This document shows positions 11,954-23,257 of a stretch of 64,000 bases of DNA, piece after piece. The position numbers and the translations under genes were made by a program. Source of the DNA: Ophiocordyceps camponoti-saundersi (nom. inval.) (lineage: Eukaryota; Ascomycota; Sordariomycetes; Hypocreales; Ophiocordycipitaceae); the NCBI GenBank assembly GCA_003339415.1, contig PDHQ01000064.1, positions 99,675-163,674 of the forward strand, written 5' to 3'. The notes beneath the pieces were generated by a model. That model had not been told where the DNA came from, made no database searches, and saw only the letters and a list, made by a program, of their open reading frames with translations. Position 1 is the first letter of the stretch. Each line of letters opens with the position of its first letter.

Positions 11954-13709
11954 TCATTGCAGCGTCGGCATGTGAACAGCAGCCCTTGTACCGACGGCAT
12001 CGGCGCTCTGCCAGAGGGAGGTGACGGTCTTGAGCTGAGTGTAAAAGCTGATGCCGGGCTTTCCGTAAAAGGTACTGGCGCCTCCGCCGGCGACGCTCCT
12101 CTTGTTGCCGGTGAAGGAGAACATGGGCAGCGGTACGGGGATGGGTACGTTGACGCCGACCTGGCCTGCCTGGATGTTCCTGCGGAACGACTCGGCCGAG
12201 GCGCCGGAGCGGGTGAAGATGGCGACGCCGTTGCCGTACTCGTTCTCGTTGATGAGCTCGACCGCGTCATCGAGCGTCTCGACGTTGAGGCAGACGAGGA
12301 CGGGGCCGAAGATCTCCTCCTTGTAGCAGCGCATAGAAGGCTTGACGTCCGAGATGATGGTCGGGCCGACGAAGTTGCCGTCCGGATACTTGGGAGGCCT
12401 GCAGCCGCGGCCGTCGAGGAGGACGGTGGCGCCCTCGGAGCGGGCGCTTTCGATGACGGACTCGATCCGCTCCTTGCTCTGGGGCGAGATGACGGGGCCG
12501 AGGTCCGCCCCGGACTCGAAGCCGCCGTCGACCTTGAGCTTGCGGGCGCGGTCGGCCAGCTCGGGCAGCCAGTTCTTGGTCTCGCCCACCATGACGAGGG
12601 TGCTGAGGGCCATGCAACGCTGGCCGGCGGCGCCAAAGGCAGCGCCGACCACGCTGTTGATGAAGTGGTTCTTGTTGCAGTCCGGCAGCACGGCCGCGTG
12701 ATTCTTAGCGCCCAGGTTCGCCTGAACACGCTTCCCGTTGGCTGAGCCGCGGGAGTAGATGTACTCGCCGGCCTTGTTCCCGCCGACGAAGCTGATGGCC
12801 TTGATGGCGGGCTCGTCGAGGATGAAGTCGACGGTGCGGTGGGCGCCGTGGATGACGTTGACGACGCCCTTGGGGAAGCCGGCCTTTTCGACGAGCTCGG
12901 CGAGGATCATGGCAGCGCCGGGGTCCCGCTCCGAAGGCTTCAGGATGAGCGTGTTACCGGTGATGGTGGCGATGGGGATGCACCAGAGGGGTATCATGGC
13001 GGGGAAGTCTTTGTTCGCCGGCCGTTAGCCAAAGGAGAGAGAGGGGGAGAGAGAGAGAAATGTCAAGAGACTCACTAAAGGGGCAGATGGCGGCAACGAC
13101 ACCCAATGGCTCGCGATAGGTCCTCGTCTCCATATCCTTGGCCACCTCGAGCACCTCTCCCTTGAGCAGCTCAGGAGCAGCAACAGCAGCCTCAGCAACC
13201 TGCAAGCCGCGCAGGACATCGCCCTTGGCATCAGCCAACGTCTTCCCCTGCTCCTGGGTGATACTAGCAGCCAAGCGATCCCAATGATCGCGTATCAACT
13301 GAACGAAGCGAAACATGATCTGCTGCCGCGCCAGGACGGTGGTACCCCTCCAGCTCTCGAACGCCTTCTGGGCGCTGACGACGGCGGCCTTCATCTCATC
13401 GTGCGTCATCTGCGGCACGCGAGTGACGAGCTTATTGGTGGCCGGATCGAGCAGGTCGATGAAGCTGTCGGCCTTGGAGTCGACGAAGGCATTGTCAATG
13501 AAGTAGGGAGTCTTGCCGACCGATCGAGGCGGCTCGTGCGTCGTGGGGAAGTCGGTCGCCGTGGAGGCCAGTCCGGTCGACGTCGGCCGCAGGTGCTGGG
13601 CCGTGGCGTGGATCCTTCGTGCGGCGGACGATGACGGCATCCTGGCGGCGAATCGGGCGGAGGAGCGACGGGCGCTGATGGAGAGGCTTTGCGTCGCGAG
13701 CCGGCGCAT
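11954..13709 (-). CDS. methylmalonate-semialdehyde dehydrogenase (acylating), mitochondrial
   Basis: Two exons, 13709-13076 and 13008-11954, with a 67-nt intron that splits the Asn codon of CPFNFPAMIPL (562 residues). This ALDH6 enzyme converts methylmalonate or malonate semialdehyde plus CoA and NAD to propionyl- or acetyl-CoA in valine and beta-alanine breakdown, in the mitochondrial matrix. The first 35 residues are rich in Arg, Ser and Ala without acids, a clear presequence. Family motifs: [41 protein letters not shown], the catalytic cysteine in AAGQRCMA at residue 343, and [11 protein letters not shown]. The C-terminal [10 protein letters not shown] is also typical. The first ATG of the open frame at 13709 is used because it gives the presequence. 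Confidence 0.93.
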
Positions 13710-14630
13710 GACGGGGGGAGAGAGTAGGAAAGAAGGAAAGGAGGAGGAGGAGGAGAAGCGTCGAGGAGTAGTTAGTAGGGAAGGGGGAGGAGGGGGGGGA
13801 AAGAGGAGGGTCGTGAGAAGAGGAGACGAAGAGACGAGGAGGCGGGCATCCCACCGCCTACTTCTACCTGGTAGTCGTAGTAGTAGAGACCAGTTGGGTT
13901 TATGGGTACACATGGAGGTAGCTTGCGCCCCTCGTGTCCGGCTATTTGCTACCCATATGAAGCACTATGAGTGACAGTTTCGAGTACCTGTTTCGCTATC
14001 ATCTGGAGTAGGCACCTTTGGACATTATATGGAGAGAGAGAGGGGGAGATGGAGAGAGAGAGAGAGGCACGATAGAGGAAGTCCATCATCATCCTCTTCC
14101 TGTAATGTTTTTACTACCTCGGTTCCTACCTGATACCTACTATGAGGCTATCATTGACATGCATCTCTCTCATCTCTTGCCCAACCAAGTAAGAGCTCAC
14201 GAATGCGAGGAACAGCATCAGGATTCATGAACCCAATTTCTAATAGCAAGCATCGTATCGTGCCAACGCCTAGGTACCTGCTACTACCATGTAGATGCTA
14301 CCTCGTACATAGGTAGTTGTCGGCAGAAGGCGGCTACAGGCGGAAACACTCCCCCTTTCAAAGACCATCCATCCATCCATCCATCCATCCCATTGTCTCG
14401 TCTCGTCTACGTAACATACACCAAACCCCCCATCACCCCTGCATGAGCCATTTCTCATACCTACCGACCTACATAGGTAGGTAGCCGTTATAAGCCCTCC
14501 TCCACACGCTCTCTCAAAGCAGCAAGCAAAATGACTGTCCCCGGAATTATGCATCCCCCGTCACCCTGATTTTTCATCCCATGCTCGCTTCATCAAAAAG
14601 CACCCGCCGCCCCTCGTCAAACTGAATTCC
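13710..14630. other. intergenic region, no gene seen
   Basis: About 900 bp between two minus-strand genes. It should include the dehydrogenase promoter (near 13710-14000) and the calnexin 3' flank. It contains GA-rich stretches around 14030-14065 and a CATC run near 14365-14390. No supported coding frame. Confidence 0.5.
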
Positions 14631-16515
14631 CTACGATTGACTACGCGTCGTGCGTTTCGTCACCTCCGCCTTGGCCTTCTCGGCACCCGTGGCCGTGGCC
14701 TCGACCGCCGCGTCCTTGACCTCCTTGGCCTTGTCCTTGGCCTCCGCAGCCGCCTTCTGGACGGCCGGGGATGAGGCGCCCTTGCTGACCAGGCTGACCA
14801 CCAGCAATATCATCGTCAATGCCACGGCGGCGATGCTTCCCGCCACCTCCGGCACAAACTTGATGGCCTCGACCGGGTCCGTCCGGGCAATCGTCATGAA
14901 GAGGTCCACTTTCTCCTTGACGTACACGACAGGGTCGTCCAGGAACTTGAGGTCAGAAGGTGACTTGGGCTTGTCCTCATCCTTGGGCTTGTCTGCGTCG
15001 GCCAGCTTCGTCTCGACGGGATGCTTGATGGCCCACGTCTCGGCCGCGAGCTTGTCAGCGTCCTCGATCGAGTGGCCAATGTAGATGTTGTTGAAGAGAA
15101 TGTCGTTCTGCATCGTCCAAATCTCAAAGCCAATCTACCGTTTTCCGTTAGCAAGCGACATCCGCTTGTGCCATACTGCAAATGACGACGACTCACAGCG
15201 CCCATGGGCTCGAGGTTGGCCGGCGTCTTGTCCTCGAAGAAGTCGGGGTTCTTGATCTTGCGAGGAGACCAAGGACCCTTGTACTCGGGGTTGTCGACGT
15301 AGGGGGCGGTCCACTTGCCCTTGTGGGCCGGGTTCTTCTTCATCGGCTTGGTCCAGGGGCCGCAGCCGGAGACGTCGGAGCATTTGGGGTTGGGCACGCT
15401 AGGAGCTTCCCAATCGCCGTCCTCGTCGTCGTTCCAGTCCTCGGGCTTCTGTGCCTCGGGATCGGGGACGGTGACGGGCTCCTTCTCGAGCCAGTCCTCG
15501 GGCATGGTGGCATCCTCGTCGACGATCTCATAGGGGGCATCCTCGTCCCAGTCCTCGGGCTTCTTGGCGTCGGGGTCGGGGATACGCGCCTTGTCGACCC
15601 AGTCATCGGGCTTGGTATCCTTGGGATCATCAATCTCGGCGGGCGGGTTGATTTCGGGGAGGAAGTCTTCGAAGAGAGAGCCGGACTTGACCTCTTCGCG
15701 GTTCTGTCTGATGGCGTACGAGTTGTTGGGGTGGACGATGAGCGTGTAGAGTTCGGTCGTCTTGACAATCTTGGCGGTGGGAGGGCTGGACAGATGCTTC
15801 TCCTCGTACTCGCCCGTCTTGGGATTCTTGTGATTGATGATGAAGTGGACCTTGTTCGTGTGGCCGCACTTGTCAGGACCAAACATGATGACATAGGGCG
15901 TCGTGTTGCTGAATTCGTCTTGGTGAAGAGCCTTGTTATCGCGCAACAGCTTCATGTAGGCGCCGCCACACTCGAGACCATCTGGAGGCTTGATGAGAAG
16001 AGCGTTTCCCGACGCGAGCGACGCGACTCACTCTGCAGCTTAACCTCGTACTGAACGACGAGCGTCTTGCCCTTGTTGTCGATCTTGGAGGGGAACTTGG
16101 CCGAAATGGCGTGGTGGGCGGCCTGGTTCTTGACGACGAGGCCTTCGTCGCCGTCCATTCCCTTGTACGTGTGAGGCTCCTCGACGGCCCACTCGCCGAC
16201 GTAGGCCCAGTCCTCGCCGTCTTTGGCCGCGTCCTTCATGTCCTTTTTGGCGTGCGAAGGCTTCCATCGCTTTTCCCATCCTTGGGTGAATTGCTCGAGG
16301 AAGGGAGCTTTGAGGGAGGTGGGCTAACAGGAGACGTCGCGGTGAGCGAACTATGAGAGACCCAAAAAAAAAAAAATAAGATGACATTCGAGGAGACTCA
16401 CGGTGAACTTGGGCAGCTCCTCAGTGGAGGTGAGCGGCTTCTGAGCCTCGTCGGCGTGGACGATGCCAGCCAAGAGGGCAGCCGAGGCGGCAGCCGCAAG
16501 GGCGTTGAGCTTCAT
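14631..16515 (-). CDS. CNE1: calnexin
   Basis: Four exons: 16515-16402, 16323-16032, 15981-15197, 15134-14631 (564 residues; introns 78, 50, 62 nt). Calnexin is the ER-membrane lectin chaperone that holds monoglucosylated glycoproteins during folding. A signal peptide ends near residue 20 ([11 protein letters not shown]). The lectin domain includes [33 protein letters not shown] and MFGPDKCG. The P-domain follows with [17 protein letters not shown] repeats and then [39 protein letters not shown] completes the lectin domain across the last intron. A transmembrane helix ([17 protein letters not shown]) lies near the C-terminus, followed by a Lys-rich cytosolic tail. Every landmark of fungal calnexins is present and in order. 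Confidence 0.96.
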
Positions 16516-16889
16516 GACGGACGACCTGGTTAGAAGGGCAGAGGTTGAGGAAGGGAACCGGGTCGAGGGCAGAGGAAGAGAGCGCTCGAGGAGAAGAGTC
16601 TGGCTCTGAGCAGGAGAGTTGGCTTTAAAGGTGGAGGGAGGAGGCTGATGGGCCCCTTGAGGACACGTAGTACTGTAGTACCTCGAGTGGAGCCGGCAGC
16701 CTACCCGGGACTGCAAGCTTCCCGCTGTCGGCGTCAGTGGGCTACGTGTTAACTTTTGCGGCAGGCGGTTGCTGCTGCTGCTGCTGCGCCACATGCCGTA
16801 GCAAGCACTGACTCGCTGAGCAGCACATTGGACGACACCTGTCTCTCTGTCTCTCTGTCTCTCTGTCTCTCTGTCTCTCTGTCTCTCTG

Positions 16890-16936
<47 letters not shown>

Positions 16937-17578
16937 GGACCCGTTGGCCCCCTGACTCTGACCCTCCCCTCTGTCGATACCTGTCTAGGTACCTACATAC
17001 CTGTAGCGACCAGGTGGCCCACCAGCCACCACGAGGCTCTACCAAGACTCCCCCTAACGGTAGACACAAGCCACCTTTGCTTTTCCCCCCCCTTTCTCCT
17101 CCCAACGACAATCAACACTGAGTTAGTACTTAACGACCAACTACCATCACATCGCACAGGCCGTGACACGGAAACCCATGGAATCGCCAAGAAGGGGAGG
17201 GAAATTGAGGCACGTGCCAACCCTTGCGGGATGGAGAAATCTTGCCTATTGAACGCATAGACTCTTTCAATTTGAGCATTTATTAGTTGCCCATCATCCC
17301 CCTGTTTCAAGGACAGAGACGTCCAAGTGTTGAGCAAAGGCCGGCCAGCCTCACGACATGAAGCCGACGTGACAGCATGAATCCATGTAACTACGCCCCT
17401 TGGCAGACTTGGGGGTTCAAAGACTCATGCCACCATGAAATTGCCAACTCATCCTTTCTCATATCACTTCAGTCTTCAGTCATACAGACATACCTATGTA
17501 TGTACATACATACATACATACATACATGCACTTGCAACAGGCACCTCTTCTTCCCTTGACCAGATCCAAAAAAATCGC
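16516..17578. other. calnexin promoter region and microsatellites
   Basis: The DNA just above 16515 is the probable calnexin promoter. Further out is a CTCTCTGT/CT repeat at 16838-16935 and a CATA run near 17505-17528. Apparent frames through the CT repeat are low-complexity artefacts. Confidence 0.5.
16838..16935. repeat. CTCTCTGT octanucleotide / CT dinucleotide repeat
   Basis: About seven tandem copies of CTCTGTCT run directly into a CT dinucleotide tract. The pattern looks like expansion of an imperfect CT repeat. Confidence 0.85.
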
Positions 17579-18793
17579 TCACTGCGGCCGCAAGCGAGTA
17601 TCTTTGCATGCCTTTGCGCTCTCATACGCGTCGGCTTTATACTTGTAAGTCCCCATGTTGCAGTACCAGTCGCTGCCGCACCGCTTCTCGTCCGTCACCC
17701 GAACGACGCCGTTGCGGTCGGGCGAGCACAGCGTCTTGACAGCCAATAACCTGCTAGGCTCGACGGCGTAATAGGGCAGGAATCCTCCCACGTCAATCGG
17801 TGTCAGCTGCGGTAACCCCAGCCAGGTCCGCGGTCTGCCTGAGGCGCGGTAGCTGTCCCAGTGCTTGCGCATGCTGATGGCTTGTCCCGTCGTGAACTCG
17901 CGTTTGCAGGTCCTTGTGGCCGTGTCAGTCTCGACAAGGAAAGGAAAGAAGGGTTTAAAGTGACTTACTCGCTGTTAAAGCCCATAAAGTTATGGATCGG
18001 ATCCTCGCCGGGCTGGTCCGGGCAAGTATCAACCCCGACCGGGCAGCCGGCAGTCGGCAGAGAGACGGGGATATCACCGGCCATGGCCTGTGACTGAGAG
18101 CAGCCTCCGAGGGTCGAGTGCGATAGACCGAACCAGTGTCCCAGCAAGTGAACCAGCCCCTTACCCTGGAACTCTTTAGGATCCGTATGCCCCGGCGCGT
18201 CAGGGATCGCCCCGGCCGAGATGACGCAGCCATCGATGATGAAATCCGAGGTGGGAGGGAAAGTGCATTTTCCGTATTTCTTGTTCAACGTGTTTACACT
18301 CTCGACGATGTGAAGGTTGAGGGTCGAGGCGTTGCCGCCGTAGTTGTCCAGCTGTAAGTTGATGAGGTCGTCACCCTTGGCCCATACATCGTCGACGATC
18401 CAATGGACTTCGTGAATCGCAAACGAGGTGTTTGTTGTTTCGAAGCTGTGGTTGACGATGTCGATCTGGTCCCTCAATACAGCGATCTGGGAAGCATCCG
18501 AGTTGAGGTTAATGATCCCATGAAGCGTTACTAGGAAAACAACCCACGTCGAGCCGCTCTTCTGAATGAGAGCTGGTGTAGATGTGCACGTAGACGGGCA
18601 CGACGAGGTGATCTAGAGGGCGAGTCGATCCATCTCTCGCATACAGAAGGTTGAATTCCTCGGGGACTGGGCCGTAGCCGCATAAGGCTTCTTGCTCGGC
18701 TTCTGATATAAGTCGGCCGAAGCTGTACTCAGGGTTGGCAAGAACTGAAAAGATGCCTCCAACGAGGCTGGCGAAAAGGATCGATAATGGCAT
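17579..18793 (-). CDS. secreted M43 (MEP1/pappalysin-like) metalloprotease homologue, catalytic Glu missing
   Basis: Three exons: 18793-18548, 18486-17969, 17912-17579 (365 residues; introns 61 and 56 nt; phases agree). A signal peptide (PLSILFASLVGGIFSVLA) indicates secretion. The domain follows fungal extracellular metalloproteases of family M43: CVISAGAIPD, the zinc-binding region, then GCPVGVDTCPDQPGEDPIHN with its Met-turn, and FTTGQAISMRKHWDSYR. The family zinc motif is HExxHxxGxxH. Here residues 195-205 read HLLGHWFGLSH: the three zinc ligands remain but the general base Glu is Leu196 (TTG codon at 18145-18147). The usual MDYS after the Met-turn is MGFN. The frame is open throughout, so this is probably a non-catalytic or altered homologue rather than a decayed gene. 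Confidence 0.82.
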
Positions 18794-20367
18794 GGCAATT
18801 GTGAGGGGAGGGATAAAGGTGATGCGGGCCTCAAATTAGGCCTTGGATTACTTTGATCCTCGCGAGCGTCATCAGATGACGTGGAGAGAAGGGCATCTTA
18901 TGTATACATACATTACATGCTGTTTCCCAGAAGCTACCATGTCTCTCTCTTCACCACATGCCAAGGGAGGAAGACGAGTCTTGTTTGTAACGTTGAGTCA
19001 AGAAGAAGAGTCTGATGCGACGTGAACCACCACTGCCTGCCTCCCACGCCCCTTGCTTACGGCTTAAAGCCGACAGGTTATCATGAGCCTTCTAGTTTGA
19101 CAGAAGACGAGCGGATAGAAGGATACAAGGTCAGGCGAGAATCAAGCAGAAATGGCCTTTCTTCATTCGTTGCTTCTATCCAACATCAATTCTGAACCTG
19201 TCCGCAGTATGTATGTAATCATCACGAAGCCCTCTTCGTACATACATACAAATACACCCTTTTCCTTCTCACCACCAGCGTCTGATCGAGAGCGATGACA
19301 AGGACAAGCTCGTCGCTGCATAGAATCGGTCGATCTCGTATCGACAGTCCCCTTTTTAACCCCCCCCTCTTTCTCTCTTTTCGACTGGTAGCCAAGCAGG
19401 ATAAGAAAAAAAGTTTCAGCAGCACGAGGGACGACGGGACGTGGTAAAAGGAGCCCGATCTAAACACATTCTCAAGATGAACTGATGTTGATCTAAGAGA
19501 AAAGACAAAGACGAAACGACTCTTCGGAAGCGTGGCATCCGGCTTCTCTTTGTTTTTTTACCTTTGTCCGTATCGGTTTAACCCTTCCTTGTTGATGGGA
19601 ATAACTTTGACTGGACAATGACCATCCGTGACCGCTTTCTGAGATTCTTCGCGTATCACATCATGAGAGGGACCGAGGGGTTTCGCAGGTAGCCAGAAGA
19701 GGATGAGTTGAAGGGTGTAAGAGCGCATAGTATTTCTCCTGACTTGGGGTTTAGGGTTCAACTCGGTGGCATTCCCAGGCTCTTAATAACGAATGAACGA
19801 GGCTATTTACTGTTACTGCTTACCCTGCGAAAAATCTACCTTGACGAGATTCAAGTCCTCTCTACTCTCCGGCTCGTCCGGCATCATCCTCGTCGCCAAG
19901 CAAGTCTCGGACCATCTACACAGCCAAAACGGCAACTCCGACAGCCATCAAGGTCGAGAGGACTCACGAGAGTTTTACAAAGAGAAACGTCAACTATGAC
20001 ATCCTTTGCAGTCTCTTTTTCGCTGTGTACCGCGATGGAAAAAGGCAAGCAATCCAGAAACAAACCCTGATCAACAACATGCCACGACTTTAACGCTTCA
20101 GCTTCAGCTTCTCTCTTGTTTTCTCCTTGTTCACCATGTCGAGAATCAAGGACGAAAAGGAGGGAGAGGAGGGGGGGGGGGAGGGATGGTAAAGCGAATT
20201 AGTTGGTCATTCAGTTTTTTTCCCATCCCATCCTTTCTCGACCTCAATTCGCCGACATCATCATAGCCATCCTCTTCCCGATAATTCACAACCGATTCAA
20301 AAGCCTCGTAACAAAAGAAGAAGAAAAAAACACACACAAGACTCACAAATCCTCGCTACGTCATTGT
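18794..20367. other. 1.6-kb intergenic region, no gene supported
   Basis: Upstream of the protease homologue and downstream of the next gene. Short frames near 19558-19761 and 19708-20070 have no recognisable motif. Around 20165-20182 a G-rich run adjoins the 3' flank of the next gene. Confidence 0.4.
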
Positions 20368-20577
20368 TCACATATCGCTGTGCAGTCAGACAGAAGCAAA
20401 GCACAAGGGAAAAAAAAAGGGGGATATAAAATAAAACCCACAGCAAGCAAAGAGTCAAGTCTCCATGAATCCGAGCCCTTAACGTGATTTCAATGTCGAG
20501 GTTGAGATCAAGTCGCAGCTTCAGGGGGTTTTTCCCGTCGTCTTTCTTGGACGCTTGCTGGTCTTGTTGCTGGGCCA

Positions 20578-20608
<31 letters not shown>

Positions 20609-21382
20609 TTGTCGAGCCAACTGCTGCTGCTTTTCGTTGGCGAATCGTTGCTTCTTTTGACCGGCGTATTTTTGCGTCTCTTGTGGTGTCGTCGGCTCGT
20701 CTTCTTCTTCTTCTTCTTCCTCTTCTTCGTCGTCGTCGGTGTATTCATCGCTTGAGTCGCTGTCAGACATTTCCTCGTCGTCGTCGTCACCTTCGGCGTC
20801 CTCAAACTCGGCGCCAGACTCGCCGTCTAAAAGGAGAAGAAAAGATGAGCGCCTCTTCTCGTCACACAGACAGACACAAAGGTTCCAAGCTGTCAGGAGA
20901 ACTCACCTGACTCGTCATCTACCTCGCCCTTCTTCTCCTTCTTCTGCTGAGAGCCATTTTGCTTCATCGCCTTCTCCGCGCCGGCCTTGTCGCTCTCAGG
21001 CTTGGTATTCCTGCTCTCCGAGGAGCTGGCCTTATCGGGCTCTTCTGCTTTAGCTTTCTTCTCCTCCGGCTTGTCCTTTTCCTCGTCTGGATTGGTCTTT
21101 CGCCCCTCTGGACTGGTCTTCTGGCCATCGGGAGAAGCCGACTTTTGGGATTCCGTGCTTTGTTGCTGCTCCGTACTAGACGACTTCTGCTCAGCCGGGT
21201 TTGAAGCTTGCCCTCCTGCCGTCGACTGCTTCTCCGATCCAGCCTGTTGACCTGAGCTCTGATCCGATGGATTGCTGTCCTTGGGCTCGGACTTTTGCCC
21301 CTTTTTTGGAAACGTTAGCAAGTAAGACTTGGGAACTGTTTTCACTCGCGAGAAGAGTCTGGCCTACAGATGATGTGTCCAT
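20368..21382 (-). CDS. low-complexity acidic/polyQ protein with conserved LDLN..IHGDL tail
   Basis: Proposed four exons: 21382-21368, 21300-20907, 20826-20442, 20377-20368 (267 residues; introns 67, 80, 64 nt). After MDTSS the chain is Ser/Lys/Glu/Gln-rich and presumably disordered, then acidic (a Glu run and DSDSSDEYTDDD), then polyQ. It ends with LKLRLDLNLDIEITLRARIH and GDLTLCLL. The same tail occurs in the gene at 23258, in the same position relative to the last intron and a 10-nt last exon. Comparable tails are common in uncharacterised fungal proteins, including LEA-like ones; function unknown. The tiny first exon rests on a branch-like CTAAC and matching phase and is the least certain part. 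If the last intron were retained, the frame would continue to 20297 through a hydrophobic stretch. Confidence 0.68.
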
Positions 21383-21975
21383 TATCCGCAGTTGTTACTG
21401 TTGTTGATTGAAGAGGTTATTGCCACAAGCGTATCGTCGATTCAAAGCCTCACTGTAGTGCAAGGGGGGGGGGGTCAAGTCAACAGGTATGACTTTCAGG
21501 ATACTCCGAGAGATAACAGCGAGCTGAACGAAGCCGTAATCAGGATTTTGACGGATGAAGTAGCGTAAAGAGACAAATGACACGTTGTGACGGATGAGCT
21601 CACTCGGATGATATCACTTGCTCCGTTTCACCCTCTCAATATAGGGTCTGCAATGACGCAAGCTGTTCGTCAGACCAGGATCCAGGCTTCACACAAGTGC
21701 TTGCTTGCTTTCTCTGCTGTAAGTTTAGCAAGGTGATCCATCGTTTTGCCAGGGGGGGGCGTGTGCATCATAACAGAGCAAAGTTCGTCAGGGGGGAGGG
21801 GCGTGTGTGGGGGGGGGGGGAAGATATGGAGGAGGAGGGAGAAGGAGGAGGGAGACAGGCCAGACCAGCATCCCATTCTATATCGAGAGGCTGGGTATTT
21901 TAGACTCTCGGAGGAGAGATCGATGATCGAGTTCAAAAAGCACGGAGAATAAGCACACGCAAAGAATCAAAACAC
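21383..21975. other. divergent promoter region
   Basis: About 590 bp between two head-to-head genes, with G-rich runs at 21463-21473, 21751-21757 and 21808-21819. No gene seen. Confidence 0.5.
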
Positions 21976-22718
21976 ATGCCCAAGATGGTGCTCGGCTTGC
22001 TCGCCATCACCGCCATTCCCACCATTACAGGGGTCGGACAAGCAGTAAGCGCGCAGAAGAAGCAGAATGCAGCGGCCAAGGAGCAGGTCAAGTTCTATCT
22101 CACGGCCTCGGTTCCATGTGAGGACGGATACCGAGAGGTGGGCGTCTGCGTGTTGAGAGAAGGAAAGGTGAGATTTGCCAACGACATCTTTTTTCCCCCA
22201 TCTCAGAACAAACTGCTGATATAAAACGCGCCGAAAAGATGCTTATCAACATGATGGAGCAACAGGAGGATGAAGAGCAGCAGCAGCAGCAGCCGCCACA
22301 GCAGCAGCCGACAAGGGATCACAAGTTCTGCGGATATTACTTCACCTATCCGAGCCCAGAACAGCATCTAGGCCTCGTCAGCACCATAGCCGACGATCCG
22401 CCCATGCTCAACTGGATCTACGTCAACGGCGAGACAGGAGCGGTCGAGCATGGCGGCCGGAAGCAGACGCTGGGTCACGTCATCGGACCTTGGGGCTGGA
22501 GCGGAGACGAGTCGTTGTTGACGCTCGAGGGGGGTGACGAGGGGTTTGTCGCAAGGCAGGAGGAGGAGGAGGAGGCAGGGGGCTGGGCCGTCTATTGGGA
22601 ACCGGACCGTGTCGAGTCGACTGGGAGGACGACGCATCGTTGCATGCCGGTGAAGCTCCGTCGGAGACCGTTGCTCGGCGTGGAGAGTCGCTACGTCAGG
22701 GGGCATGATGAGGGTTAA
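21976..22718 (+). CDS. conserved fungal protein of unknown function
   Basis: Two exons, 21976-22167 and 22239-22718, with a 71-nt intron ending in a CTGATAT branch region and AAAAG (223 residues). The start, MPKMVLGLLAITAIPTITGV then QAVSAQKKQNAAAKEQVKFY, and the later segments KFCGYYFTYPSPEQHLGLVS, DPPMLNWIYVNGETG, HGGRKQTLGHVIGPWGW and LLGVESRYVRG are ones I recognise from a widespread Pezizomycotina family without assigned role. A Gln/Pro-rich insert (QQQQQPPQQQP) lies right after the intron. The N-terminal 20 residues are hydrophobic and may be a signal or anchor. No function is proposed. Confidence 0.82.
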
Positions 22719-23118
22719 TCGACTGGGGCTGGGCATCCTTTTTAGGGGGGGGGGAGGGGAAGGGGGGTGGATTCGGTAAATGGGTTGGGTAGAACCGTAG
22801 CCGCCTTTGAGGGGGGTGGGAAAGGGGGTGAACAGGGAGGGGGGAGGGGGAGGGGGTGGGAAGACGGGAAAGGGTAGGTAAGGGTAAGGTAGGGGGGGTT
22901 GTCATCATGATGAAGTGAGAAAAAGCTCGTATCATCATGGCGAAAAGCGTCTCAAGTGGAAGAAGAATAAGGAGGGGGGGTGTGTATGGATGGATGGATA
23001 GATGGATGGATGGATCGAGACGTCGTCGATGTTGATGACCTCATGAAGTCTGTTGTCATATATTGAAAGAGTTGTTCGCTCGCTCTCCCACGGTTGTACG
23101 TGAAGAAGATAGAAGGTA

Positions 23119-23156
<38 letters not shown>

Positions 23157-23257
23157 ATCTCACTCCTTCACTCACTCTCTCTCTCTCCATTCCCTCCCCT
23201 ATTCCCCTTCCCCTCCCCCTTCCCCCTTCCCCCTAGGAAGCCAACAACTAAAGCATC
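22719..23257. other. G-rich and CT-rich intergenic region
   Basis: Purine G-runs at 22746-22880 follow the preceding gene; a GGAT/GATG repeat lies near 22985-23015 and a CT tract at 23120-23152 precedes the next start. No gene. Confidence 0.6.

Noticed and set aside
11957..12745. 262-codon plus-strand frame, Asp/Val/Gly-rich
   Set aside because: Complement of the aldehyde dehydrogenase gene; composition is that of an antisense GC-rich frame.
15182..16054. 290-codon plus-strand frame
   Set aside because: Antisense of calnexin P-domain repeats; the Leu/Gly/Val periodicity mirrors those repeats.
19558..20070. Short frames downstream of the acidic/polyQ gene
   Set aside because: No homology-like motif, no splice partners that extend them; treated as non-coding.
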